A DNA stretch of 64,000 bases from positions 1,798,001 to 1,862,000 of the forward strand of contig JADJRH010000011.1 in the NCBI GenBank assembly GCA_016712345.1. Direction: 5' to 3'. Below are positions 51,458 through 61,278 of the stretch, in pieces (position 1 is the first letter of the stretch; every line of letters begins with the position of its first letter). Origin of the DNA: Polyangiaceae bacterium (GTDB lineage Bacteria; Myxococcota_A; Polyangia; Polyangiales; Polyangiaceae). The position numbers and the translations under genes were made by a program. Under the pieces are notes generated by a model. That model had not been told where the DNA came from. It made no database searches and was given only the letters and a program-made list of their open reading frames with translations.

Positions 51458-53917
51458 ATGGACGTTGTTGCTCTATCGCCGGTGCTGGCATCCCGGCTTG
51501 TTTGGCGCCGCGATGCGGATCGATGGGCGCTCTCCGTGATTGTAAAAGCCACGTTCGATGTGGTGCCCGGTGAAGTGCGACCCGCTTCGCAACTGGCTCC
51601 GATCTACGGCGCCGATGTTTTCGAAAGTGGCAATCCCGCGCTGGGCTTGATCGCTCCGAACGATCTCGTTCCGTTTAAAGCGCGTGCCGACGTGCTTTTG
51701 GTGGGCCACGCGCACGCTCCTTACGGACGCCCGGTTTCGTCGCTCAATGTGCGGCTGGCAGTCGGAAGCGTTGACAAGTCGATTGCGGTCTTTGGAAATC
51801 GGCTCACGTCGGCGCGAGGCGTGGGGCCGGCGCTTCCGTTTTCAAAAATGTCGCTCTCGTACGAGCGCGCGTCGGGCGGTTTGGGAACATCCAATCCAAT
51901 TGGCATGCCGCGCGGTGAGAAGCTGCCCAATCTCGAACCGCTCGGTTGGTCGGCGCCGCGTTCCGAAGCAACGCCGGCCGCGAGCGGGCGCGGTGAAATG
52001 GCGCCTCCGATCTCGTTTGGTCCAATTGCTCCCACGTGGCCCGAAAGGGCGTCGAAACATCGCTCGTGGCGCATTGACGATCCGTTGCCCGAAGACTTTG
52101 ATCCTTCGTTTTTCAACTCGGCGCCGAGCGATCAACAAACAGCATTTCTGCGCGGTGATGAAACGATTGTGCTCGAACATCTGCACCCCGACTACCCCGC
52201 GCTCACAACACGCCTCGTTGGACTTGTGCCGCGCGCATACGCCGATCGCTACGGCTACGGCCCCACGCCCGTCGAAATGCTCGCCGATACTCTGTGGATC
52301 GATGCCGATCGTCGAAAGCTCTGCCTTGTGTGGCGCGGTGAAGCGACGCTCTCGCGAAGGGATGAACCGGGACGTGTACTCATTGCGATGACGCAGGCGC
52401 GCGAGCCGATGAGCTACGACCAAATGGTTGAACTCTATCGAGCGCTTTCAAACAGCATCTCGGACATCGACGAAGGTACACAAGACGACGAGGTGGAAGA
52501 CGAGCTTCGATCCACCAACGCGGTCCCGGCTGTCAGGTTGCCCTCACAAACGAACGAAGGGAATCTACCCTTACCTTCGTTTGATGATGAAGACTCGGCG
52601 GACGACCTACCTTCCCATCTTGACTTGGGTGGGAACACCCGAGCGTTTGCGGTGCCGAGCGGCGCTCCCATTCCCGACGCGGCGCCGGTTTGGCTTGCCA
52701 CACCTTCCCGCGCGGCGGGGCCTTCCATGCCTCGCCCACCCGCGCGGCCGGCTCTTCCTTCCCACGTATCCGCTCGTATTCCACCGCCGGAAAACGCTCC
52801 CTTACCGCCTCCGCTTGACTTGGTATGGGATGCTGCTCCCGATACGGCCGACCCAAAAACCTTACCACCACCGGCCGACATGATGCCGGGTCACACCGCC
52901 GCACTTCCCGAACCAAAACCTGAACCTGTCAGCCACTCACGAACCGGCCCCCTTCCGGTGTTGTCAAGCCCTGAAGCGGCGAGTCCGTGGGCAGCCGGCG
53001 CCGAACCAATGGGTACCGCGCCGCCGGTTCAACTTGCTCCGGTTCCAGTGGCTTCGGCGCCGATTCGGCATGAACCCCCCAGGGTTGAAGAGCCGCCTCC
53101 ACCCAAACCGGAACGCAAAAAAGTCTACCGCCTCCCCACTGAAGCGGTGGACCTTGTGTGGTTTGACCCAGACTCGGTGGCCCGCATCAGTGCTCGTTTT
53201 CGTGAATTGGTTGACGAGTTGGACATGGAGCCGCTCGACCCGGAACACGATCTACCCGTAGATGATCCCGCCGCGGCGCGCGACCGTCATCACGTTTTTG
53301 GTGTACTCACACGCGCCGTTGTGACGGAGCCGCGGGGCATACCCGGAGCGGTAAGATCGGCAACCGATGCCCACGGTCGATTCACCCCACCGCTCGTTGT
53401 TGTCGAAGGTGACATGGTGTTTGGGTTGGACGAACGCGCCGTTCTCAAAACAACAGCGCAATGCGCCAAACCGCTCGCCAAGGAAAACAAAAAACTCCAG
53501 GATGTTCTGGCAAGCGTTGACGAGCTGCTCGAAACTCCGCTTCTCACCGGGGCGGCCGGTGCAAGCGACAGTTTGCTTCGAGAAATTCAGGCGGCCATTC
53601 CAGGCTCAAAACGCGCTCTACCCGTCAAGGTGCTTGAGGAGCACGTGGAGCGCTTGCTTCTCTCCCAACGAGCCTACCAAATTCGAACGTTGCTCGGCGG
53701 CCCGCAAATTCGCGCGGCGCTTGTTCCCGGTCGCGATTCGTCAACCCTGGTGAGCTACCTGCCTGAATCGGTGGGGGCAAAGTTGCCTTTGTCGCTGCGC
53801 TTTCGAGCGCGCGTGGTGGCTGAAGTGCACCCCAGCCCCGATCCGCTGGAAGCGGCGCCCCTCGCGCTCAAAGTGGTGGCGCTTGGTAGAGTGGTTCCCA
53901 TTCCGGGCCGAAGTTGA
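51458..53917 (+). CDS. DUF2169 T6SS-associated protein
   Basis: The protein has 819 residues. The first ~340 match DUF2169 proteins encoded beside vgrG: WALSVIVKATFDV, the DLVPFKARADVLLVGHAHAP stretch, and LVWRGEATL. These assist effector loading on VgrG. A ~200-residue Pro-rich disordered linker follows, then a C-terminal domain (about 555-819) without a known name, starting KVYRLPTEAVDLVWFDPDS. It is divergent from vgrG with ~70 bp between, so the two are probably regulated together. Confidence 0.85.
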   Translation: MDVVALSPVLASRLVWRRDADRWALSVIVKATFDVVPGEVRPASQLAPIYGADVFESGNPALGLIAPNDLVPFKARADVLLVGHAHAPYGRPVSSLNVRLAVGSVDKSIAVFGNRLTSARGVGPALPFSKMSLSYERASGGLGTSNPIGMPRGEKLPNLEPLGWSAPRSEATPAASGRGEMAPPISFGPIAPTWPERASKHRSWRIDDPLPEDFDPSFFNSAPSDQQTAFLRGDETIVLEHLHPDYPALTTRLVGLVPRAYADRYGYGPTPVEMLADTLWIDADRRKLCLVWRGEATLSRRDEPGRVLIAMTQAREPMSYDQMVELYRALSNSISDIDEGTQDDEVEDELRSTNAVPAVRLPSQTNEGNLPLPSFDDEDSADDLPSHLDLGGNTRAFAVPSGAPIPDAAPVWLATPSRAAGPSMPRPPARPALPSHVSARIPPPENAPLPPPLDLVWDAAPDTADPKTLPPPADMMPGHTAALPEPKPEPVSHSRTGPLPVLSSPEAASPWAAGAEPMGTAPPVQLAPVPVASAPIRHEPPRVEEPPPPKPERKKVYRLPTEAVDLVWFDPDSVARISARFRELVDELDMEPLDPEHDLPVDDPAAARDRHHVFGVLTRAVVTEPRGIPGAVRSATDAHGRFTPPLVVVEGDMVFGLDERAVLKTTAQCAKPLAKENKKLQDVLASVDELLETPLLTGAAGASDSLLREIQAAIPGSKRALPVKVLEEHVERLLLSQRAYQIRTLLGGPQIRAALVPGRDSSTLVSYLPESVGAKLPLSLRFRARVVAEVHPSPDPLEAAPLALKVVALGRVVPIPGRS

Positions 53918-53929
53918 TATTGTGAGCGC

Positions 53930-54508
53930 ATGAAACTCGCTGTGTTGCGATTCTTCGCGCGTCGTCCACTCGCTCTACCTGCCGCTGCCGGCGCTCTTGC
54001 GGCGGCCGCAGCGTGGGCGTTTTTTTCGGCCGGTTCGTCGCCGGAACGTTCCAACGCACCTACCAATTCGCCGGCTCGGGTCGACGTTTCAGTCAGTCCG
54101 CTCGATCAATATCGAAAAGTGCTCAACCGCCCCTGGTTTGAAAAGCTGCCTGAAAAGCGCACCGAAGTGATCAAACTTTATTACTTCGGCGGTGGTGGAA
54201 TAGGCGTTTTTGAAGACGGATCCAACTACAGGTACTCCATTGACGTGTTTGAGCTGGAGCGCCAAAAAGACCAACTCAACATTGTTTTTCTGCAAGACAA
54301 AAAAACGGCTCAAACCAAGTTCACAATCACTTCGTGCGACGAGCAAGACTACTTTGATCTGTGTCTCGATCTCACCGATCCTCCCCGCGGTCCAAAACGT
54401 TACTACAGCTGGGACGACAACGACGATGAAGCCGCGGTGCTCGCCAAGGCTCCCTGGCTTCGCGACATGATCGAAAGCGCCAAACGCAACGCACCTTCTG
54501 ACAGGTAG
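53930..54508 (+). CDS. Membrane-anchored protein of unknown function
   Basis: The protein has 192 residues, starting 12 bases after the DUF2169 stop, so it may be part of that operon. An N-terminal basic stretch and hydrophobic Ala-rich helix (LPAAAGALAAAAAWAFF) form a signal anchor. The soluble part (about 45-192) has a strand-rich FEDGSNYRYSIDVFELERQK region and a Cys-pair (SCDEQDYFDLCLDL). No known domain recognised. Confidence 0.6.
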   Translation: MKLAVLRFFARRPLALPAAAGALAAAAAWAFFSAGSSPERSNAPTNSPARVDVSVSPLDQYRKVLNRPWFEKLPEKRTEVIKLYYFGGGGIGVFEDGSNYRYSIDVFELERQKDQLNIVFLQDKKTAQTKFTITSCDEQDYFDLCLDLTDPPRGPKRYYSWDDNDDEAAVLAKAPWLRDMIESAKRNAPSDR

Positions 54509-54568
54509 TGTACACAATCACCGGCCCCTGTAAATGGGCCTGGAACGGCTTTCCAACCTTCCCTTTTT

Positions 54569-55720
54569 TTGATCGAATCTCCGTTGACCGCCGCCGCACC
54601 TTCCACCGATCTACCCGTCCAACGCCCATGGAAGGGCCGCGTTTTTGAAGCGTTTGCCATTGGTGGGGCAACCGTTGTTCTTTTCCCGTTGGCGTGGCTT
54701 CTTCGCTCCAAACTTGGAAAAGAGCCCGCGCTTGATGTGGTGGACTTCGGCGCTTATTACCTTTCTTTCGTTATTAATAATCCCCACTTTACTGTTACCT
54801 ATTTGCTCTTTTATAAAGGCTTTTGGGGTAAGGTCGCAAATCGTGATCTACCCAATTCTCTCCGCGCTCGATACGTGTTTGCTGGGGTCATTGCGCCGCT
54901 TTTTCTTGCCGCGTGGGCAGCTGGGGCACTGGTGCGATCATCGGGTCAAACGCTTGGATACCTCATTGAGTTGATGTTTCTTCTTGTGGGGTGGCACTAC
55001 GTCAAACAAGGGTTTGGAATTTTAACGGTGCTCTCCCTTCGCCGCGGGTTTCGCCTCTCTTTATGGGAGCGCCGGGCGGTATTGTTCCACTGTTTTTCGG
55101 CATGGGCTTTTGCATGGTCAAACCCATCGGGGCCAAGCAAACTCCAGTTTGAAAAAGGGGTGTTTTACTTTTCGATCATGGGGCCGCCGCTCCTTGAAAA
55201 GGCCACGGCCGTTGTGCTTGCGCTGTCTACTCTGACAGCGCTCGGCATGTTCGTTCGGCGGAGCATTCGGGATAAAGCCTTGCCACCGCTCTCACCCCTT
55301 CTTTCGTTTTTTATCACCCTGTGGCTCTGGACTATTTTTTCGAGCCTTGACCCGGTGATGATGTACCTGATTCCCGCACTGCACTCGCTCCAATACCTGT
55401 ACGTTGTAGGGCTTTATAAACGGAATCAAGCCCGCTCGCTCGAAGGGCCTCCCCATTTTGGAAAACCCGCCCTTCAAAAAGTGACAGTGCTTGTTCTCGC
55501 CGCAACCGCCCTCGCATGGTTCTTGTTTTACGCGCTCCCCAAAGCGCTCGACAGCACCTTCCCATCGGTGCAAGGCTCCCTTCTTGATACTGTCACGTTG
55601 GGGAAAACGCCGTTTTTTGCAGCGATCTTCGTGTTTATCAACTTGCACCATTACTTTATGGACAATGTGATCTGGCGGCGCGACAACCCTGAAACGCGCT
55701 ATTTGTTTCACGTTTCTTGA
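54569..55720 (+). CDS. Polytopic membrane protein with conserved His motifs
   Basis: The protein has about 383 residues with seven or more hydrophobic helices. Several helix ends carry histidines and aromatics: NNPHFTVTYLLFYKGF, GWHYVKQGFG, LHSLQYLYVVG and NLHHYFMDNVIW. Such a pattern suggests metal or lipid-substrate handling (for example desaturase-like), but no family can be named. The start is a TTG at 54569; no ribosome site is evident and a later start is possible. Confidence 0.6.
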   Translation: MIESPLTAAAPSTDLPVQRPWKGRVFEAFAIGGATVVLFPLAWLLRSKLGKEPALDVVDFGAYYLSFVINNPHFTVTYLLFYKGFWGKVANRDLPNSLRARYVFAGVIAPLFLAAWAAGALVRSSGQTLGYLIELMFLLVGWHYVKQGFGILTVLSLRRGFRLSLWERRAVLFHCFSAWAFAWSNPSGPSKLQFEKGVFYFSIMGPPLLEKATAVVLALSTLTALGMFVRRSIRDKALPPLSPLLSFFITLWLWTIFSSLDPVMMYLIPALHSLQYLYVVGLYKRNQARSLEGPPHFGKPALQKVTVLVLAATALAWFLFYALPKALDSTFPSVQGSLLDTVTLGKTPFFAAIFVFINLHHYFMDNVIWRRDNPETRYLFHVS

Positions 55721-55922
55721 TCGGCGCCGTCGTCGCGGGCGCAGAGCGGCAAGATGTCCACTTTTTTGGACGGCCCCGTCCAATCGATCTGACAGGGCGG
55801 AAGTTGATTTGTCCGCAGCGGGCTAAAAGTCCTTTCAATCAGGCCTTTCCGCGCGCTCTCCCCGTTGGCCCGGCGCTTGTAATAGCTCTCTCCAACGGCC
55901 CAACGCCGTAACGGAGGAACTT

Positions 55923-56618
55923 ATGAATGAGGCAGTGCGCGGTAGGTTGCCGCGGCGCATGGGAAGGTTTTTCCCTTTGGGGAAACTGCTCGCTGTGCCT
56001 CTCGGCTTGATGATCGGCGCGGGGTGGTGGCTCTCTGGGTGCAAGGACGATCCTACGGAGCCTTTCATGTGCGGGGTGGAGATCGGTGTTCAGAAAGGCA
56101 AGGTTCAAAACTGTAATTTGCCCGACCAGGTGTGCATTTGCGAAACCCACTCTTGTGCCCAAAAAGTTGCGAAAACCACCTGCCGCAGCGGGTATCAATA
56201 CGTGGGTGAACCTTACCTGACAGATCGCGCCAAGGACGAACTTGACTTGGGCACCGGCGGCGCGGGTGGGGGTATGGCCGGCGCGGGCGGCGGATCAGGT
56301 GGGGCCGACTCAAAGGACCAGAAGCCTGTTGTGTACGCAGCCACGTTGTTGTGTGTGCCGGAGTCGTACTTGGCCAAACGAGTGGAGTGGAACGCCGACA
56401 ATAGAATCTGCAAGGGCGAAGAAAGGGGAACGGGCGGCGCGGGTGGAACCGGTGGAGCATCGACGTCAAGTTCCGGGCAAACGGGCGGGGGTGGAATGGG
56501 TAGCACAAGTTCCACTTCAGGGGCCACGGGTGGAAGTGGAACGGGTGGGATGACGACCGGCGGTGGTGGAACGTCGACGGGAAGCGCCGGTGCGGGAGGA
56601 ACAGGAGGAATGCCATGA
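55923..56618 (+). CDS. Cys-containing surface lipoprotein with Gly/Ser-rich tail
   Basis: The protein has 231 residues. GGAGG stands six bases before the ATG. An N-terminal hydrophobic segment ends in a lipobox (W-L-S-G-C). About 65 residues with eight cysteines follow, then two low-complexity Gly/Ser/Thr blocks around a short folded part. This resembles a surface-exposed linker protein. It overlaps the next gene by ATGA, so the two are coupled and probably work together. Confidence 0.65.
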   Translation: MNEAVRGRLPRRMGRFFPLGKLLAVPLGLMIGAGWWLSGCKDDPTEPFMCGVEIGVQKGKVQNCNLPDQVCICETHSCAQKVAKTTCRSGYQYVGEPYLTDRAKDELDLGTGGAGGGMAGAGGGSGGADSKDQKPVVYAATLLCVPESYLAKRVEWNADNRICKGEERGTGGAGGTGGASTSSSGQTGGGGMGSTSSTSGATGGSGTGGMTTGGGGTSTGSAGAGGTGGMP

Positions 56619-59157
56619 AGACGAAACTTACTTTGGTGCTTTGTGCAGCGGTGATTGCGGTGGCGGGGGGCGAAACCCCCGCCGACGCGAAAGGAACAGG
56701 CGGCGCTGCCGCGACAAAAGCCAACCAGCCCGACGTCATTCGGCTTGAAATCACCGACCGATTGGCTGTCCGCGCGGTGGTAGACTCAAAGTATAAAACC
56801 TGCCAACTGACATCTTCCGGTTGGATTCAAGACGTGAGTAATGGGGTGATTGCCGACAGCTCCAGCGGCGACTTCATGCAGCGACGTTTTTTGCAACGTC
56901 TGCTTTCTGAGGAGATCCGGTGCACCACAAAAGTCAGACCGCGCACCGGTGGAACGACCCAAGATGCGCCCGGCTGGGGGGATCCCTTGCAGGTGACGCG
57001 CGCTTCAAGTCTGGCTGATCTCAAGGCGAAGAGCGTGGCGAACATTCAGATGTTTGGACCTACCTATCTTTTCCCATCGGAAGATCCGCTTGCGGCATTG
57101 GTAGCCAATATTCTGGTGAAAGAAGATGCGTCGTGCAAAATGGTCAACCCATCGGCCGACGCGCCTAAAGAGGATAACTGCAAATTGATCCTTTCGGGCG
57201 GCTCGTTTAAAATTGTACCCAATGGTGACGTTCCCGCAGGCGCAACGCGCGTTGAGTTGAAATACCCGGCAAAAGGAGCCACCAAACAAGAGGTGCACCT
57301 TCCCATTGGAAGCTGCAACTACACGCTGAATGGCAGCCTCTCCGTGCTTGTTCAGGGCGCACGGAAGCAGCGCATTAGTCTCGCCTATCAAACAGGGTGG
57401 GATGCCAAGTGCAGCGCTTTTCTATACGAGGCGCGAACGCTTGCGGAGGGGAACCATACCATCCACTTGAAGCGCGCGGCTTCCACAGTGCCGACGCAGG
57501 GTGAGGTGTTTGATGCCGAACCGATCCCTGTCGGGTTAGCGCCGGGTGTACACAATTTTCAGGTAAAATCGGCGAGTGGAGTGGTGGGTACACTGACCGC
57601 CAACGTGATCGCGCCCCCGGCGATGAAAGAAAATTCGAAAATTCAGGTGAAATACAATGTGCAGGGAAGCGACCCAAGCCGTATTCCAACGTTCGATGCG
57701 GCAGCGGGCGAGTCGGACGTGGCGCTTGTCAACCCTCGAAGGAAATTCGTCGACACGTTGACAAACGGTTGGGATCTGACCATTCCTGCGCCCCTCTCCC
57801 ACGGGCTGACAGGAGCAACCCCGGTACTGGGAAACCTCGCGAACGCGTCGAGCGTTCCCATGGATCCGATGGCTTCCGACGTTGCGGAGGTTGTTCAAAC
57901 AGTGTCCGCATGGAAGGTGGCTTCGTCGGGCTTGGTGTCGATGAAGGTGAAAAACTGCTCGTCCAATGGAGTTGCCACCGATTGGGGAGATCCCGGGTGT
58001 CTTCTCACCGCGCCGCTCGACAATCTTGTCTTGTCGGTGCTCGACGTGGCGGGGAAGATTCAGCCCGTGTTTTCACTCGCGGATTATCACGAAGTGAAAG
58101 AGCTGGATATACCCAGTGGATCGGATTGTCTCTTTCAGAACACATGCACGGAAAAGCCCCGCCGCTGGGTAGTTGAGCCTGTTCTTGAAGTGGCAGTTCC
58201 TTTGGCTGAAAAGGCTGAAATTCAAAGCCTCGCGCTCCCTGTGCGTGACGCTTTGGAAGTGGCATGCTCCGGCTCGTACTCCATGAGCAAAGAGGCCACT
58301 GTTTTACACAATGGCGACACCAAAGCGGTTGCGAACAACGCGCTTGAAGAAAACAAGTGTGTACTCAAGCAGGTGCTGAATGAAAAGGGGCTGCCCGCTT
58401 ACGACCTCAACTTGTACGGTCCGCAATCGATGGTGGTGACCGTTCAGCAGCAGGGCGGTGAAAAAGTGGAGCGGGCGGTGATTTTACGGCCAAGTCCAAC
58501 ACGTTCAACCTGGTTGCTCCCCCTGGGACAAAAGCGGATGGTAAAGTGTACACCGTTGAAGTTCGACTAACGAACAAAGCCGAGTCTTTGGCCGTGAAAT
58601 ATCGAAATGGCACGCTTGACCCCAAATTGTCAGACACTGCTGTGTCGCTCGGCGAACATCAACTCGTTGTGTACCTCCGGCCTCATGGAGCTTTTGGTCA
58701 CGGCAATAACTGCAAGGGTCTTGAATGGGGCTTTCGCCAATATTTGAGCGTTGCGGCCGAACTCGGCGGCATTCGGTTTCCGGCGTCGGCGCGTGACTTA
58801 AAAGATACCACTCAACCGACATCGTATCAGTTGGTAGCTCCCAGTCCGGGCCTCCTCATGAGCATTGAGCCATGGGACTACAATACAGGCACCAACCCCG
58901 CGCACATTGGCCCGCTTCCCCTTCCGATCGCGCTTCAAACGGGCATTCATGTCACCAAGATCGCAGAGGACGATATTCACATGAGTTTTCTGCTGGGCGC
59001 CGCGCTCAACGTTCCGTTGCTCGAGAACGTTTCAAGTCAGATCAACACCCAAGCGACTCTCGGCTTCTACTACGAAAACGACTTCCGGGGTGGCAACTAC
59101 TTCTTCATGAGCCTCGGATTCAAACTTGGATCCCTCTTCTCGGGCTCCAGCAAGTAA
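56615..59157 (+). CDS. Large exported protein of unknown function (frameshift near 58484)
   Basis: The frame starts MKTKLTLVLCAAVIAVAGGE with a signal peptide cleaved after Ala, and runs to about residue 622. After GEKVERAVI it becomes unlike itself, while another frame continues naturally from FTAKSNTFNLVAPPG through VYTVEVRLT to 59157. A T-run of four at 58482-58485 where five are needed explains the break, giving ~848 residues. The C-terminal end (PLLENVSSQINTQATLGFYY, then FFMSLGFKLGSLF) looks like outer-membrane beta-strands. It is coupled to the lipoprotein upstream. No known domain recognised. Confidence 0.65.
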
Positions 59158-59207
59158 CCTCCCCATCTCACTTGACGCCGGGCGCGCGCTCTGCTGCCGT
59201 GCGCCCC

Positions 59208-60863
59208 ATGGCTTCCAAGAAACCTCCCCACGGCCGTTGTCATCTACCCATCCGCTCGTCCGCGTTCAAGTGTACGCAGACCGGCGCAGCCGTTTCGGCC
59301 ATTCTACTCGCAACGGCCTCCATACTCACAGCTGCGTGTTCCGACCCTGAAACGTCGGGCACGGGTGGAACCGGCGGGTCCACCACACAGGCCACGGGAG
59401 GTATGGGTGGAACGGGCGGCATCGGTGGTTCGGCGGGAATGCTCGCACCTCCTGATGGAAGCCTTCCCGAACATTCTAAAACCTTACCATTCGACTTAAC
59501 GCGCGCCGACGTGGGCACCCCCATCACCAACGAAGAACGCACGGCGGCCACAGGCGCGTACCTCGATCTGCTCAACCAAACCAAGTGGTTTGATACAGTG
59601 GCTCACCGCGCTCACGGGTGGCCTTCCACCGATCCCAACAAGAGATACCACTACGGCACGTGGTGGAGCGGCGTGACCGTCAAGCGTGAGAATGGGAAGG
59701 TGACGTTCACGCATTCTCCCGACGGGGCTGACAACAACGGCCTGCGATCGGCGCAGCTCTTAGAAGGCGCATGTTATGCGGCAAAAACGTGGAATCTTAC
59801 CAGTCACAAAACGCTCGCTCACAGGCTGCTTCGCGGGTTCACGTCCTGGTTTTTAGCGATGGAGCCGGGGGCGGACGCAAAACCGTTTCTAATGGCAAGG
59901 GCCGCTTATCCTGAATCGGTCGAGTCCACTGAAACGCCCATCCCTCTGTTCATTGATTATTCAGCAAGCCGTCCGGGGATTGATGCGGAGCCGTCGGCGT
60001 ATATCCACCTACCCAACAATCCTTACTGGCCTGACCTTTGGACCAAAAACAAGCGGAGCAAAGATGACATTGGGCACCTTGTTCGCGCCGTGGGTGAACT
60101 TGACACGTGTGACGGTCTATTGGGCAATGGGGAGGTTCAGGGGGATATTGTGGAAATGCGGCGCCGTTTTGAAGGGTTTTCGCGCGACGTGGCCGTGAAC
60201 AATTTTGTCATCCCCACGCTCGACAAAGACTTGAAAGAGTACCTTCCGCCTGAAGGGTTGGCGCACTTCATCGGTTTCTTGGAGTGTTCGGCACTGCTCT
60301 CGTTGGAGTTGACTGGGTATGGACAAGCTGTCACCGCCGAGTGCGGTGATGGGTATGATCCGGTGCCCGAAGGGACCGATGGAATTAAAAGCGGCGCAAT
60401 GCAGATTGTGCGAGCGTTTCACGCGGCGTCGGTGCAGCAGGCGCTTGTTCATGGTCAAAACGATCTCGCCAAAACGCTCCTGGGTGGGATGGTGAAGCGT
60501 CTCGATACTGTGATGGATCTGATGGACGCGGGGACGCCGCCCTCCAATTTTAACCTGAAAGACTTGGTAGCGTTTATGGTGCACGCCGCAAACGCGGGTG
60601 TACCTCTCACGTCGCGAGAAGTGCGCTGGCTCCAAGGGAAGGTGGTTGAAGCTCAATTGTCGTACAGCTCGCCCGCCGCGGTGGCTCAAACCGAGTTGTT
60701 TTCACCCAACGGGGCCGATGGCGATTACGCTTTTGAGCCGGGAGGTGAGGGCATTGACTTTAAAGACATTGGACTGCTCCTCGGCCTTTGCGCCGCGCAG
60801 TATAAAAACCCCACCACGGTAGAAGTGTTTGACTGCTCGGCGATTGCTGCCTCAGCCCCGTAG
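59208..60863 (+). CDS. Lipoprotein with helical enzyme-like domain
   Basis: The protein has 551 residues from the ATG at 59208 (the longer frame overlaps the upstream gene). A basic start, hydrophobic stretch and lipobox (I-L-T-A-A-C) are followed by a Gly/Thr linker. The rest is mainly helical with tryptophans (HRAHGWPSTDPNKRYHYGTW, LLEGACYAAKTWNLTSHKTL). It might be an alpha/alpha-barrel carbohydrate enzyme, but no active-site motif is identified. Confidence 0.6.
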   Translation: MASKKPPHGRCHLPIRSSAFKCTQTGAAVSAILLATASILTAACSDPETSGTGGTGGSTTQATGGMGGTGGIGGSAGMLAPPDGSLPEHSKTLPFDLTRADVGTPITNEERTAATGAYLDLLNQTKWFDTVAHRAHGWPSTDPNKRYHYGTWWSGVTVKRENGKVTFTHSPDGADNNGLRSAQLLEGACYAAKTWNLTSHKTLAHRLLRGFTSWFLAMEPGADAKPFLMARAAYPESVESTETPIPLFIDYSASRPGIDAEPSAYIHLPNNPYWPDLWTKNKRSKDDIGHLVRAVGELDTCDGLLGNGEVQGDIVEMRRRFEGFSRDVAVNNFVIPTLDKDLKEYLPPEGLAHFIGFLECSALLSLELTGYGQAVTAECGDGYDPVPEGTDGIKSGAMQIVRAFHAASVQQALVHGQNDLAKTLLGGMVKRLDTVMDLMDAGTPPSNFNLKDLVAFMVHAANAGVPLTSREVRWLQGKVVEAQLSYSSPAAVAQTELFSPNGADGDYAFEPGGEGIDFKDIGLLLGLCAAQYKNPTTVEVFDCSAIAASAP

Positions 60864-60883
60864 GGCCCAAAGCGGCTTTTTTC

Positions 60884-61261
60884 TCAATCCCCATAGGTAC
60901 ACACCAGCCACTCGGCCAGCTTGTCCCGCTCTTCGCGCGGCGGATCGTCAGGTCCGGGGGGCATTGTTTCGTTGCGGCCGGCGGCGCGAATGTAGATGCG
61001 CTCGGCCCACTTTTCGACCTGAGCTTCTGTATCAAACACGTAGGCGGGTGGAGCGCTCTGGCGATCTTCTACCGATGCGCCGTGGCAGTAGTTGCAATAC
61101 TTGGCAAAAAAATCCTGACCAAAGTTTTCGTACGTGAGCGTGGTTCCGCCGGAAGGGCACTCGGCATCTTCCATTTTTTCGTACACGCAGGAGGGTAAGA
61201 AAAGTGCCGTCAATCCCAGGGAGATCGCGACTTCGAAAGATGGGTAATTCTTACGGTTCAT
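60884..61261 (-). CDS. Cytochrome c-like lipoprotein
   Basis: The protein has 125 residues. The signal peptide ends in a lipobox-like L-P-S-C. A single heme-binding motif CNYCH lies at about residue 56, and an axial methionine candidate is in NETMPPGPDDPP. It is therefore a monoheme c-type cytochrome, probably in the periplasm or at the outer membrane. The ending REERDKLAEWLVC is typical for this type. It is convergent with the gene at 59208 and 17 bases downstream of the beta-barrel-like gene. Confidence 0.8.
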   Translation of the reverse strand: MNRKNYPSFEVAISLGLTALFLPSCVYEKMEDAECPSGGTTLTYENFGQDFFAKYCNYCHGASVEDRQSAPPAYVFDTEAQVEKWAERIYIRAAGRNETMPPGPDDPPREERDKLAEWLVCTYGD

Positions 61262-61278
61262 GGGTGAAACCTACGCTG

